A stretch of DNA of 64,000 nt from Branchiostoma floridae (lineage: Eukaryota; Chordata; Leptocardii; Amphioxiformes; Branchiostomatidae). Under the pieces are notes generated by a model. That model had not been told where the DNA came from. It ran no database searches and saw only the letters and a program-made list of their open reading frames with translations. A program made the translations under genes and the position numbers. This document shows, piece after piece, positions 36,015-50,600 of this stretch (position 1 is its first letter; every line of letters begins with the position of its first letter). The stretch is taken from positions 12,118,917-12,182,916 of the forward strand of contig NC_049988.1 of NCBI RefSeq assembly GCF_000003815.2, read 5' to 3'.

Positions 36015-36332
36015 ATGGACAACTTCACGAACGACTTCAACGCCAGCGCCGGCAACCGGACGGAACCACACGGGCTGGGCGCCGTGGCCTACGTCATGCC
36101 GACCGTGTGCGGAGTCATCCTGCTGATCGGCGGCGTCGGCAACTCGCTGGTGATCTACATCGTGGCCCGCTTCAGCGAGATGAGAACCGTCACCAACTAT
36201 TACATCGTCAACCTGGCCGTCACCGACCTGGCCTTCCTGGTCTGCTGTATCCCCTTCACTACCATCAACTACCTGACGTACGGCTGGATCTTCGGCAAAA
36301 CCATGTGCACCTTCGTCTTTTACATGATGCAG
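36015..36332 (+). CDS. KISS1R-like: Gene 2 exon 1 (N-terminus to start of TM3)
   Basis: The exon has 106 codons and donor GTGAGT. It is nine codons shorter than gene 1 exon 1, all in the N-terminal glycosylated segment. From 36081 to 36316 it is identical to gene 1; the last codons before the donor differ by three silent changes. Confidence 0.95.
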
Positions 36333-37266
36333 GTGAGTTAGTCCTTATAGAGAGGCCCTTCACTTTTTCACATATCACACTTAATATGCTTTATTAGCTC
36401 AGACGCTAAGTTCCATTAAAGTTGATTTTCCATGCACTATGCAACTGGACTGGGCTTTTAAGAAATATACCTTCTCGTCGACCAAGTTTTTAATGGGATT
36501 GGTGCATTAATAAAACCCGCCGTGGCTCATCGAAAATAACAAGCCGAATACGTGCCTAGCTCCTGTGCACTTAAGCTGAGTATGTTCTAAGCTCCTTGGA
36601 AATTATATATAGAAATACTTCACCGATATGAGTGTGAAAATCACTCTCGATGCTCGCTTTCCGTTTTGGTTTTCTCTTTGTCTTGTTTTCGTCTGGTGTG
36701 CGCCAAAGTATACGGGGTCAGCAGACACGTGTGGTCTCCTGTAGTTCTAAAAAATTCTAAGAACCCAGGCATAGAGTTATTGCCGAGCAAGTGTCACGAA
36801 GAGCATGTAGATTAGAGCTTCAAAGGCGTACGACAAACCTGCAACCAAATTCTCCATTGAGGCAGCTGCTATGATTCACCTGTTGCTTAGAACCTACGAA
36901 TTTCGCCCCAGATTTTGCTTCAGTTTTATTTCTTTCTCTCTCTCTCTTTTTTCTCTTCGGAAATTTCAAATAAACCTGTTTTCTTCAGCCTAATTTCTTA
37001 GATATCTCTCCATACATAGACACTCTTTCACTTTTTCTAGCCATTGGGCATGAATGAGAGTAATCGATCGTTACTGTCGGTTTTACTTCTTTGTGTAATT
37101 GTGATTTATGTGCAAAATAGAGGTCATCGTTGAAAACACATATGCTCAGCTTGGTGTCCCGTGTACCAGTTTTGGCGTTTTCAAGATATGACACTAGCGC
37201 TGTATCATATATCACGTATGCGTCTGTGTCTGTGTCTGCGTATGTGTATGCGTATGCGTATGCGTA

Positions 37267-37346
<80 letters not shown>

Positions 37347-37378
37347 CGTATGCGTATGTGTATATGTGAGTGTCTGTA

Positions 37379-37428
<50 letters not shown>

Positions 37429-37542
37429 CGTGTGTGTGTGCGTGTGTGTGGCTGTGTCGGTGTATGTGTGTGTATATATGTGTATGTGCTTGTGTCTGTG
37501 TCTGTGTAATTATGTATATGTATGTGTATGTATCTATGTAGG

Positions 37543-37584
<42 letters not shown>

Positions 37585-40500
37585 AAAGATACCAAAGCGG
37601 TACAAAGTATGTTCTCGCCACTATGTTACGTTGTTGCACAGCTAATCTAGCTCAGTGCAGCGCGTGTGCCCAAACCCATACTTACATAGGGTACTGGTTG
37701 ATTGACGAGCAAACTTCTCCTAGCGATAATCAATCAATCTTGCTCGGCATGGTTAATGGTTTATATCTGACAGTTCGGGAGTGCTTGTCACAATGGTGTG
37801 CGCTTGGTGGGCATCAGTGCCCCCTTCGTTCATTCGCAAGGCAGCTACTTGTATATGTACATGTACGGAGCGAGCATGTTCTCTATTGCCCGAGTATTGG
37901 TCGTTATCCGTTAAGCCCGGATATATCAGGCACAAATATACATGTCCTGTACATGTGTGCCGCACCCGGATATATCCGGGATAGCGTATTCCCCCGAAGT
38001 AGCAGCTTTGCGCCCGTACGTGTAGCGCACGAACCCCAGAAGTTAGGGAGTTCGGTCTTGTTCGGCCATTAACGTTTCTTTTTGGAGGACAGCGGCCAAC
38101 CCTGGCACTGATAGCATTTTATAGGGCTGAAACTCTGGCAGTTTAAGGGTATGTCGAAGGAAGTTCAAGCAGGCTGTGATAGAATAGAACCACCGGCAGG
38201 GATCTTAGGCAGCATTTCCAGTAACAATTTGAATTTTTACAAAGGATGCACGACTAACGCAAGAGCGCAACCATCGTAGGACGGACGTGTCCAGGCTTTG
38301 ATATTCGCGAACACGACCTCATTTACGTACCACCCGGAACGTGATATCCCGGTAATTGATACCAACGTGCTATCGCATGCTTTAAAGTCAGCTCGCTAGG
38401 AGCTTATGGTAGGGTCACATTTTTAAACCGGCACTCGGACAGGCAACTTGCGAAAAAGAACTGTGTGATATTAAACCTGCCTACTGCCTAAGTGCCTAGA
38501 CTGGCCCCTTGCTCCGATCCGTTAGAAGTCTCCAGGTTGCATGGTCCTTTGCACTTGATACCAAACACAACAAAACAAACAGAACACAGAAGAAGGAGCG
38601 ACGAGGATAAGATCTGTTTATTTCTTGAGATACCCTTTTATTTTTCGTTTTCACAAACAACCCGGCTGGCTCTTGATATGGTAATTAGACCCACGCATAC
38701 CTCATGTACATTCCAATGGCTGGCAGCTCGCAATGTCTTGAACATACATAATTACATTATACTTTATTTGGAGTCGTTAAAAAGCCAGAAAAGGAGGTAC
38801 CGTTTAACCTGGGATTATCAAACATTTCTATTACGAACTCTATTACGCATTCTATGACGCCTCCTCAATTAACATATTAACATAAACTGCACGTGCATTG
38901 AACGTCATTCATATCTGGCCTTTTCCTTCTTGGCTTTAAAATGATCATACCGATTTGGAAAAAAATCATTAAAAGATGTGTTACAATAAATTTGGTTTCT
39001 TGAAGTAAATGTAAATATTAAATGTATACAGTAGGTTTAATTCTCCTCCCCGCTCTCCCTTTATAAATGACAACTTTGATGCCACGTTTTTACTGATTGA
39101 AATGTCATGATTTAAACTTTTAGCCTTGGCTGCTATTTCTGGACTTCTTGTACGCTCCCCAATAAAAGAGTAATATACATAAATGCAGCATGTTAGCCAA
39201 CGATGTTCACAACTCCTTTGGCATAAGTACCCAGCCCCATGTAATGCTTAGAAATTCAAAGAAGAGGATTGTATCCCAGGCCAAAATTAACTACAGTATC
39301 TTGTGCTTCACTGCTCGATATGTATATACATCACATTCAAACTGCTTGCCTACGACCTGATTCAAGATGCTGTTATAAATGGATTGCATTCTATAATCTC
39401 ATTAGAACGTTTTGGGCATACAGCGACAAGTTAGACATGTATGTACAACATTGTATGTCGCTTGACCTATTTTCGACTGACTAAGCTTTAGGCATTGACA
39501 TATTTGGCTTTGGATTTCCAATCGGTTTTTGCCCAGAGCAAAATACAATAAAAGAGATAAAGAGCCAAATTTAAAGAACTGTTTCCTATTGTCTAGATGA
39601 GGTGTTGAAGGCCTTGGGTGTCAGAAAAACCCGTTTTATCGAGCGCAAAAGTCGATCACGTACCGTCTGTCGAGCCTGCGAGGTCTATATGACATTTTCG
39701 GTAGTAATTCTCGTACTCCGGTCTTCTAATTCACTTGACTCCTAGATTTTAATCGCACGATTTTCATGGAAAAGCCGATTTTCGCAAAACACCGATTCCC
39801 AAAAGGATAAAAAGTTCAGTTGAAAATACTAACGACCCTCTTTAAGAATCGACCGAAACGATAGCACACTTAAGGGAGAATCGAGCGTACTTTTCGCCTG
39901 CCCTTACATTGACCAAGGTGCAATAATCTGCTTATTGGTCTATACTTAAAAATGTCAATGGCAATGATCGCTTTGGTAAGGGCATAATACTTCTGCTTAG
40001 TGTTCATATAGTGGAAACCATCTCGAGTTAGGGGATACCTAGAGACGGGCCGGGGCAACTCCTTTTGAGTCTATAACGTGATGATCTTATATGATTGAAC
40101 CAGAATAGATTCCATTACTGGAAAGGTTACAAGTCATGCATCGGTCACACGAGTGCGTAATACTATATATCTGGCGTCGTGTGTTGCGTAATTTATAACT
40201 AGTAGAGCGTTCGGATTGGAATCTAGAGGCCCCATGTTTTATACCCGCCGTTTCCCCGACGTCGTGCCCTTGGGAAAGGCACGTTACACGACTTTCCTCA
40301 CTTCACCCAGGTGTAAAAATGGGTACCTGACTTCGGTCGGGGACGTAAAAGAAAAGACTACCTTAACCTGTGCTGTGTATGCGGCACTGTCAATATAAGT
40401 TACTAACTTGAGTACAGTGCCACATTGTTCTCGTCTGTCCAAAAGCAAATACAAACAAATGCTATTTTCACGTCCGTATGGATCATTGACATTCTCTTGG

Positions 40501-42735
40501 TTTAGGTAAAGTATGCGGGTTTGTTTGTTTGTAAAATGTTGTATTGGGTAAAATGGGTAAAATGTTCTCCTTTGACTTTTCCCGTGCAGCTTGGTTTACC
40601 GAACTGAACAAAAACGACTTCTTACGGTCGCAAACCTAATCTAAACCAAAAAGGTTACGCAACCCATATTGATTTGTACATACCTACTAGTGTGACTTCT
40701 CACAGCCTCAACTGGATGATTAGTGTAACACGGATTCCTTATCTGCTGTAGACGCCGTCACACTTTTAATATCGTATCGATATCGTTTAAACGAAAGAGA
40801 GATCGATGTCCTTTTGTAGCCAATCCTTCACTTACTGACCCAGTTACGTGTGTGAGATACCTACTCCATCCACATCACATGTCCCACGTACAGGCAACAC
40901 GTTTTGTAAACAATTTCTAAAGGTGGGGTCACAAATGCGTTTATATTTAAGTCCGTTTGAGGTGCGTATGAAGTTCTTAGTCTCTACCAGGTTCCACAGG
41001 TCGCGGTAAAAATAGTACAAATTGGATAAATATAGATACATAACATGCCAGATGAGTTAGTTGACCGAGAAGTATGGTTAGCGACCTAGGTTAGTTACCG
41101 ACATGTAAGTTGTTTTACGTTGGTCCAATTTCTTTGATTTTTCCAGCGACCTGTGGGGCCTGATGGAGGCAAATACTCCCATGCGCGCCTCATACGGACT
41201 TAAACATATACGGAGGTTTGACCCAACCTTTACTTTAATAGTATTTACAGTGTGACAATAGTCCCTTGCCCTGCTAAGAATCTTTTCGCAAATTTAACCC
41301 CTCTTAGGCTTAGTCACATTTCCAAACCGGAGCCCGGTCGGGATGTTTTAAGACACGAAAAATTAAAATGTATACCTAGAAATATACACAGATCATACCC
41401 GAGAAACTTAGTTTGACATTTTGTGTATTTTGAAGTCTTTTTTTATATCATTTTTTGTCCCGATTGCGGTCCGATCGGGTCCCAGTTTGAAAATGTGACC
41501 CTAGCTTAAGCTGGTTAGTTAATCAAATCAGTAAAGCCTAAGCTGGTTAGTTAATCAGATCAGTAAAGCCTAAGCTGGTTAGTTAATCAGATCAGTAAAG
41601 CCTAAGCTGGTTAGTTAATCAGATCAGTGAAGCCTAAGCTGGTTAGTTAATCAGATCTGTAAAGCCTAAGCTGGTTGGTTAATCAGATTAGTAAAACCTA
41701 AGCTGGTTAGTTAATCAGATCAGTAAAACCTTAGCTGGTTAGTTAATCAGATCAGTAAAGCCTAAGCTGGTTAGTTAATCAGATCAGTAAAGCCTTAGCT
41801 GGTTAGTTAATCAGATCAGTAAAGCCTAAGCTGGTTAGTTAATCAGATCAGTAAAGCCTAAGCTGGTTAGTTAATCAGATCAGTAAAGCCTAGCTGGTTA
41901 GTTAATCAGATCAGTAAAGCCTAAGCGGGTTAGTTAATCAGATCAGTAAAACTTGAAATATTCTGTGCTGCGGACTTACCTCACCAATCGAATCGGTTTG
42001 CCGTATTTTAGTGAGAAATTCCCAAAACCTGTCAAGATTACTGGGCCCACACCAAGGCATATATATGTGCATCCATCCCGTCTATACACGGGCTTAGCAG
42101 GACAAGCATTAAGTACATCAAAGCATTCTGACTGCCTGACTGATTATAGCTTATAGCTCTGTTTGATTGAGCACATCCGGCAATAAGATGAAGAAGCCTC
42201 AACACCCCATTTTGTAATCTTACAATTCAAAGTTACTTTGGGGACAAAGAGCTTCTAGCTTTGTTTGACGGATGTACGAGTACACGTCCGTCAATCAGAT
42301 ACAGAACTCATATCACTCCAGGACACGGGGGGATAGGTTGTTAGCGCACGTGCTATATATGTTATATGCTATTGTTACATAGTATCATTTATCGTCATTG
42401 AGTTTGCCAAACTTTCTCTGTGCTTTTGCATAATGAGCTACTCACATTTCTCAAATCCAGTACAGCAGATTTCAAGAGACTCGATGCTACAGACAGATTT
42501 GTATATATCTTTAGATGCCACAACTCCCATAATGCAAAGATAGACAAATATATCAAAGACTGCTTTGCTATTAGAAAGAATACTGAAACTCATGATTAGC
42601 CCAACTCGATTGTAACACTATATCAGAGACTTGTGTGTTAATTGGGATGTTAAGTCTTATTCTATACCTATTTTGTACTTTGTGTAATAGTAGTTGCCAT
42701 ACATTGTACCATGTACAAATGTCGTGCAATAATGT

Positions 42736-42766
<31 letters not shown>

Positions 42767-44564
42767 ACATGCGGTACTTCTTCTTCTTCTTGCGGTATTG
42801 CCAAAATTCTAGCAAGAAACTACTTTGACTGCTGTGCCACATTTTCCTTGTCGAATGAAAAACATATTAAGTGTATACAAAATGTTCTGTTTAGTTCCAA
42901 TAAGGTAAGTATCTATTATGACTTCTTTGTTGGTTGGAAACCGGGATCGAACATCTTATCCTCTCTTACTTTAAGTATGAAGACATATTTGTGATAAGTC
43001 AGGAAAGTCTGGAAACTTGGAAAAAGAAGATTTCTGGACAATTACGAAGATAGGTTATAGCTGTACTAATGCAGTGTACGTGCTGTAAGTAATTTCATAC
43101 CGGAAATATATATAAACATTCCCATCAATAAATTAATTCAATCGAGGCTTTTCGTTAAGTTTCATATATGCGTCATTACACGTGATCATATCATATATGG
43201 TATTTAACCCCAACGAATATCGAGATCTCCTTGAAGTACAAAACGTAAGGTGGTATCTCACTGCACTTGGGGCATTGGTGCGGCACTGCGGGGCTCGTTC
43301 ACTACAGCACTGTTGAGTTATTTTCACCGATTTTTTTTTTTTAATCTAGTTATAGCGTATGACGTAAAAGTATGACTTAAAAAGACAACAAAATACACAA
43401 AACGTAAGAAAATCTGTTCTGTTTTTCTGAAATTCGTTGAGTATCCTTCAAACGCCATAGTGCCGCACTGGTGCCCCACGTGCAGTGAGATATTAATGTA
43501 CTAGCTATAGAGTCTTTCAACGTCCTGTTGACAGTGTTGTGTAAGAATTCAGAGCCATATCATCAGAAGGCCACTAGCTCACGAGCTGACGAATTCCAGA
43601 CGTGATCTTGTCAAAAGATATGACGAAAAAGGAAATTGATTCTTCATGTGTCCCACTTACCGAGTCCCGGGTAGATACTACGTAATGACTTTACTCGCAG
43701 TTGCACAGGTGGCAGAGAAAGATTGAAAACGCGTTCCCAGTAAGAAAAGTTTTTTGTGTTTTGGATGCTACATACTCACATGCGCCAGAGTAGAATTATG
43801 TAACATGTACTTTGCAGATCCGAGATTGAATTTTCAACAAAGTATTTACATGTGAAATATAACACTTAGTTTTGAAAGTACGATAATATTTCTCATTACC
43901 AAACGAAGTTATGGAGTAAAGGGAGACAATATGGAAATGTAATTTCCTCATGACTCAATTTCGGAAATGGGAGGATTTAGTGGTAACAGGGTAGAGGCAG
44001 ATAAGTTTAAGAAAGGCAAATGTAGGATATACAAACATGATATCTAGACGCCTCTTGCACTTAGTGCGTTTTTGCAAGCAATGACCTTATACCGTAAATA
44101 GGCCGTCGAGATCGTCACGCCTTAACGCGTAACGGAGTCTCTAAGAGCCGCGGTTGCATGGTGGAGGGCGATAGCTGTATTTCAGTAGTTGTTTATTCCG
44201 GCCCTATGTCAGGATCTTAGGACGAAAATAACTCTAAGCCTTCCCACTGCCCATTAAACTGCCATAAACTGATGGCGCTGTACTGTACTGTAATCTGTAA
44301 AGACTTATGCATATTGGCAATCACGTATTAGTACTTTTTGATGTAGATCCAGGGCTTAACGATCTATGAAGGGGATGATCTTGAGCGTTTTGGAGCCTGT
44401 TTTTTTGACCTGAGAGAATTTCTATTTTATCACAGTGAAATTTTTTGAAGGTTCACGTGACCATTGCACAGGTAGAAATGTCTGAACGATTTTATTAGCC
44501 AGGATGCCCTCAGAAAGACAGAGAGACGGCGAGAGACAGAGATAGAGAGGGTGACAGGAGAGAG

Positions 44565-44611
<47 letters not shown>

Positions 44612-47600
44612 CCTAGACGATCTAGACGACATACGTAGAAGCCATACATTCCAAACCAAACTGGACTACTTGATTCGAAATTCGTCAATTCGAACATCGC
44701 CAAGAAGGTTGTATTTTGGGTAGCGTTTGTGTGTGTTTTTATTTATTTGCAGAAGATCGGCATAACTCTAAAACGGCTGAATGTATTGTATTGTTGTGGT
44801 ATATTTTACATGATGATAAGTCTCTCTATACGAGAGGTACACAAATCAAACGGTACCCTTAAGGATTTTTGATTTTGTGATCTATTCCCGTCACGGCATT
44901 GATGACGTACATCATGACTGTAAAACTGATTAACGCCACTATTCCAAGAATCTCATGAATGCTAATTGATAATACATATCCTAGTTAAACTGTGGTAATA
45001 GATACCCATAGACTATATCCCTAATTTGGTTGTTGCTGATTGTAATTGGTTATGTCCTTATGTTGTTACGTAGCTGTTTAGGTAACAGTCCGTGTATGAG
45101 AGTTGCTTGGTAACTGTAAATAACTATAAGTCTGCGGGGATCTAATTTCGCAGTTGGAAGGAAATGAAGCATTATCAATGTTTTTTAAATCCTCAGCTGA
45201 AACAAGGCGGAAAGCGGGCAGATGACAGATATAACTTTTTTTGTGCCACGTTAATTTTCAAAGGTTAAAGGGGAAACAGCGGGCATTAAACCACCGCGAA
45301 AATTACAATATTTACAGTATGGCCTAAGTTGGCCGCTGTTTATTGTTCTGTTACCATGGTGATGCCCTACTTCGTCTGTACTTATAAAAGATCATTTGTT
45401 TTTTCTTTTATCTTGCTCTATTTTTGATTGCCGATGTTCTATATTGTGGCTGCTATTGATATTGAATGTAGCTACATTAATTCCTTAATTCATTAAACGT
45501 ATTGCTGGACGCTTGTAAGTGGCGGTTAATTGATTGTACCATGCTTGATTTGGCTGTAGTTATTAATGACTGTAGACTGAACATGCTCTCGCTATGTATG
45601 GCAGTGTGTTGTCACCTCCACGAGTGATGGAGGTATTTTTTTCAGTAAAGTTATTTGTATGATTTTGCTGTCCGGTGATAATGTTATGACGGGAGAACCT
45701 CTGGTTGGATTGTGATGATATTTGGTATATCGGTAGGCGTTGGGAACGCGATGGGACTCCTGGTGAGTGGAGTTGGTACTGCAGGAGAATGTCTGTCCAT
45801 TTTTTTTTACGTCTTTTGCTCCATTTTTGCATTTTTTGCTCCAAACAAGCCCTGGTCTTGATTGAAGATAGAAACACGGGAGGAACCATTCATTTCTTTT
45901 GTCAGTGACCCAAAACTGCCGCGCCTTTTGAAGAGTAGGAAACGTAGTAGCGTGGGGAAATGACACGTAATTAGAGGATGCAACCCTTAGGTGACTAAAC
46001 GGCCACACATAGCCGACCATGGCCTCCGTACCACCTCCAGATAATGATTGGGACTCAGTCGTAGGCAGGGCCTTTTGGGGGTTGGTCGGCGAGATTGCCT
46101 ACCTTTCTTTGAAAACTGTCAGCCCTAAAAATAAATGGGATAGGGAATTTCCCGACCTCATAACCCCTAGTAGTTACTCAAGCTTGTCGAACCTCGATGT
46201 TTCTGACTTAGGGAGAAGAGATGCTGCGACAGTTAGCGTAGTTCAGTTCCTAGAAGAAGTCCCAATGGCCTTGCACTGAGCAAACCCGTTTTTAAAAAAA
46301 AGTTAAAATAATTCAGGCATATTTTCAATGACTTAACATCTGCAACGTTAAAGCAAACCTTTGGCAAATTTGCCAATGAAAGTTAGATATGCAAGGTTAC
46401 AGTCATGATCAAGAATCTGGATAGCTTTTGGAAACGGCCAGACGCTCCATGTAGCATTCACTATTTTTCGTCAGTGTGTGGGTGGGTGTGTTATGTTGTG
46501 TTATTGTCACACCCCTCGCCTTATGATGGAGTGATTGATGAATCGAACCTAATTGAGTATTGATCGCTTTTAGATTATTCCCATGACCTTTGACACCTTT
46601 AATGCCCCCTTGGACCTCAAAACGACACCTTAAATAGCACGCAACATTTTCAGCGGCGTCTAGAATCTGGATCAAAGCCTGAGAATACTGAAGTGCACTA
46701 AGTACCTGGCAACATCACAAAGCCCACGCTAAATTCAGTAACTTATAGTTTGCTTGAAAAGCTTTCACATGCATTAAGTTAGCTTTCTCACGGTTCCAAC
46801 GTATAATACGCCAACGCAGAGATGTAGTTTGTGTATAAATCAACTATGTCAATTTGGAAGGTTCTATGATCACAGATATTCACAATGGCGTAATTTAACG
46901 GTAATTGCAAACAGCGAGCTGGTTTAGTTAATGGCACCTTTGGAAGTTCGTCTCATAATTTGGAAAATGAATGCTCACAAACACTCGATATCTAGCTGGA
47001 GATGGATACGCCAGTCTTTGCAAAACGACAATATTCACACAATGAGAAACAACCTGGGTGTTGATGTGAACTAGTGGGAGCTGCGAAGATAAACATATAA
47101 TGGCATTAAAAAGAGTAGGTTGTGTAGATGTACCATACGTTTAGATTGTTCTGCCATTACAGTAGATGTATGTCACTACTGTCAGTGAAAAACAATCTGG
47201 GTGTTGGTGCATTCTAGTTGGAGCTGTGAAGATAAAGATAATGACATGAAGAAGAGTAAGTTGTGTAGATGTACCATACGTTTAGATTACTCTGCCATTA
47301 CAGTAGATGTATGTTGCTACTGTCGGTGAAAAACAACCAAGGTGTTGGTGCATTCTAGTGGGAGCTGTGAACATAATGACATTAAAAAATAGTAGGTTGT
47401 GTAGATGTACCATACGTTTAGATTGCTCTGCCATTGCAGTAGATGTATGTTGCTACTGTCAGTGAAAAACAGCTTGGGTGTTGGTGCATTCTAGTTGGAG
47501 CTGTGAAGATAAAGATACTGACATGAAAAAGAGTAGGTTGTGTAGATTTACCATACGTTTAGATTGTTCTGCCATTACAGTAGATGTATGTTGCTACTGT

Positions 47601-50600
47601 CGGTGAAAAACAACTTGGGTGTTGGTGCATTCTAGTGGGAGCTGTGAACATAATGACATTAAAAAAGAGAAGGTTATGTAGATGTACCATAAGTTTAGAT
47701 TAATCTGCCATTATAGTAGATGTATGTTAATGTTGCTACTGTCAGTGAAAAACAACTTGGGTGTTGGTGCATTCTAGTGGGAGCTGTGAAGATAAAGATA
47801 ATGACATGAAAAAGAGTAGGTTGACGATGTAGATGTACCATAAGTTTAGATTGTTCTGCCATTACACTAGATTTATATTGCTATTGTCTGTATCCTAAAG
47901 GATAAAGACTGCATCAATAATAGTATATTCGCCCTACATACGCCTGGCTTCTTACCATTTTTCTTGCCATACATCTAGTATTAAATCTTAATATCTCCGT
48001 GTAAACTGTAGGGCGGGGTATGACCATCAATAATGAAACAGTAGCATTAACCTGATTCTACATTTGAGTAACATACTTTTTGTTTTGGTGATCTACTTAA
48101 CTTTCTTCTTGGAGTGTCAAGACTTGAGGACCCGAGCTAGAGAGGCCATGGGTACGATGTCTGGTATCCTAGACCGGACGTTGTGTCCAGAGAAAATGCG
48201 CTTTACATGATGACTTTCCTTATCCCAACCAGATTAAAACTTGGTACCTGAATTCGTTTCTTAGGGAGATCAAAGGTGATAGAAGGAGAGGGATGGGCTC
48301 TGCCTTTCAATATCGCACGCTAGACGCAGAGAATAGCAATTAACGCACTCTCGATACAGTTCCCAATAAGCTACGGGACTACCGTTTCCTTTTTTTACCT
48401 TATACATTAGATTAATTAACACGTGCCGAAATCAGTATTCATAGTAGTTGGTATTACTAATGTTAACGATGGATATATATTTAAAGCTACACCATGTAAT
48501 ATTTTGTAAATTACAAACAAGCCATTGGTCGGTCGAATATGCGAATATGACCATGTTTTTGTTTGAAAGATCACAAGATTTAAACATGTGTTATAATTGT
48601 CCTGTCACACCCTTCCCGTATATTAGTATGTACTTCATCAGTGTTAATATAACTGACTGTGCTAAGAAATGGTAAAAAAAATGTAATATTTCGGAAATTG
48701 GAATGGGATATTGTAGCACTGGTAGGTATCATTATATCACTTTAATGTTTTGAAAAAATACAATCTGATGAATTGCTTTTTTTTAACCCACTCTCCAAAA
48801 AGATCTCTTCAGTGTCACTGACGAAAGATAGCGGATGTTATCTGAAATGTCTGTTTCCAAAATCATAACCAGTTGCTTGAGTGAGTAATTGCTACTTGGC
48901 GCATCTGATGAATTATGTTTATGAATGTTTTTGTTTTTTTCACAGGTAACAGTCCAGGCCACGTGTATCACGCTTGCAGTTCTGAGCATTGACCGCTACT
49001 GCGCAATTGTACATCCACTCCGCTCCATAGACTACCGTACACCGAAGGTTGCAGCCATTGTCAGTGCGTGTACATGGATAGGTACGCTTTCCACTGTGCT
49101 TAGTAATACAAACTCACCCAGGACTTCAATTAACACAAGGAGCGTTCAATTGCCTATAGATTGCAAATCACAAATCGATATATTGCAAATTGAAATCCTT
49201 TGATGCGTCCAATACGATTTTCTGGAAACAAAACTGACCAGCAGTGGCAGCAATATAAGCACATGGCCCGGCATTCATCAAAGACCCCATGTGAATTGAT
49301 TGGTCCACGTGTATAGGTAAGGGGGCCGGTCTCAATTGAATTTTTCGAAGCCATCAATTAGCGTTCTCTTTTATCCTGAAATGGCTGTATCATCAAAACA
49401 GGCACTGTTTCCTTAGTTAATTGCCATACTGACTACATCTAAAGCCGTTGAAGATTCTACGATTTATTTATCCAAGCGCCCTTTGCGCAACTTCAAAGTA
49501 AGTCCTTGAGGTGCGCGCTCACTGCACTTGCGTCAAGCTTGCGACACTGCAGGGTTCGAAAGATACTCAGCGAATTGGGTTGCTAATCTAAGAACGAGAT
49601 AAAGAACGAATTGCTTGTGTATTTTGTCGTCTTCTAAGTCATATCGTATTACGCAATATCTAAATTAGAAAAATAGGAGAAAACAAAACAGAGACGCAGT
49701 GAACGAACCCCGATTGACGTAAGTGCAGTGAGATATCACGTGTAGTCAGCAACACGTGAATGACAAATGATAACTCTGCAATGAAACTATGTATCATAAA
49801 ACTCGTCGCATCTTCAAAGCTTCTTGGATCACCGTGTGTATGCGTTTGAGATAATGTAATGTTTAGCTGATGTATCCGCCCTCATTATCAACAAAAAAGA
49901 CAAGGGGAAAGACAGTATTGTAGGACGGTCATAAATTCAAACTGTACAGATGAGTCATTAATTTAAACAATATAGAGAGAACTTTATTTCACGACTTTGC
50001 AACAGGTACAATGCATAGTAACTTGTACATACATAATATTGCAGCTATAGATAGTATCTTAGAACTTATCTGCTTTATACATAACCAAAGTATGTAATAC
50101 CAATAATCTAGAAGATGCTGATGATAGCAGTCTGTATGCTTGGCCATGAATGTATAACATGTCTTTACATGGAGCTAATATATGAATTGGCCTGCTATGA
50201 TAATATCAGTAGAGTAGAGTAGAGTAGTGTAGAGTAGAGTAGAGTAGTGTAGAGTAGAGTAGAGTAGTGTAGAGTACAGTAGAGTACAGTAGAGTAGAGT
50301 AGTGTAGAGTACAGTAGAGTAGAGTAGTGTAGAGTAGAGTACAGTAGAGTAGAGTAGAGTAGAGTAGAGTACAGTACAGTACAGTACAGTACAGTACAGT
50401 ATGTAGAGTAGTGTCGAGTAGAGTACAGTAGAGTAGAGTACAGTAGTGTAGAGTAGAGTACAGTACAGTACAGTACAGTACAGTACAGTAGAGTGCAGTA
50501 GAGTAGAGTACAGTAGTGTAGAGTAGAGTAGAGTACAGTACAGTAGAGTACAGTAGAGTAGAGTAGAGTAGAGTAGTGTAGAGTAGAGTACAGTAGAGTA

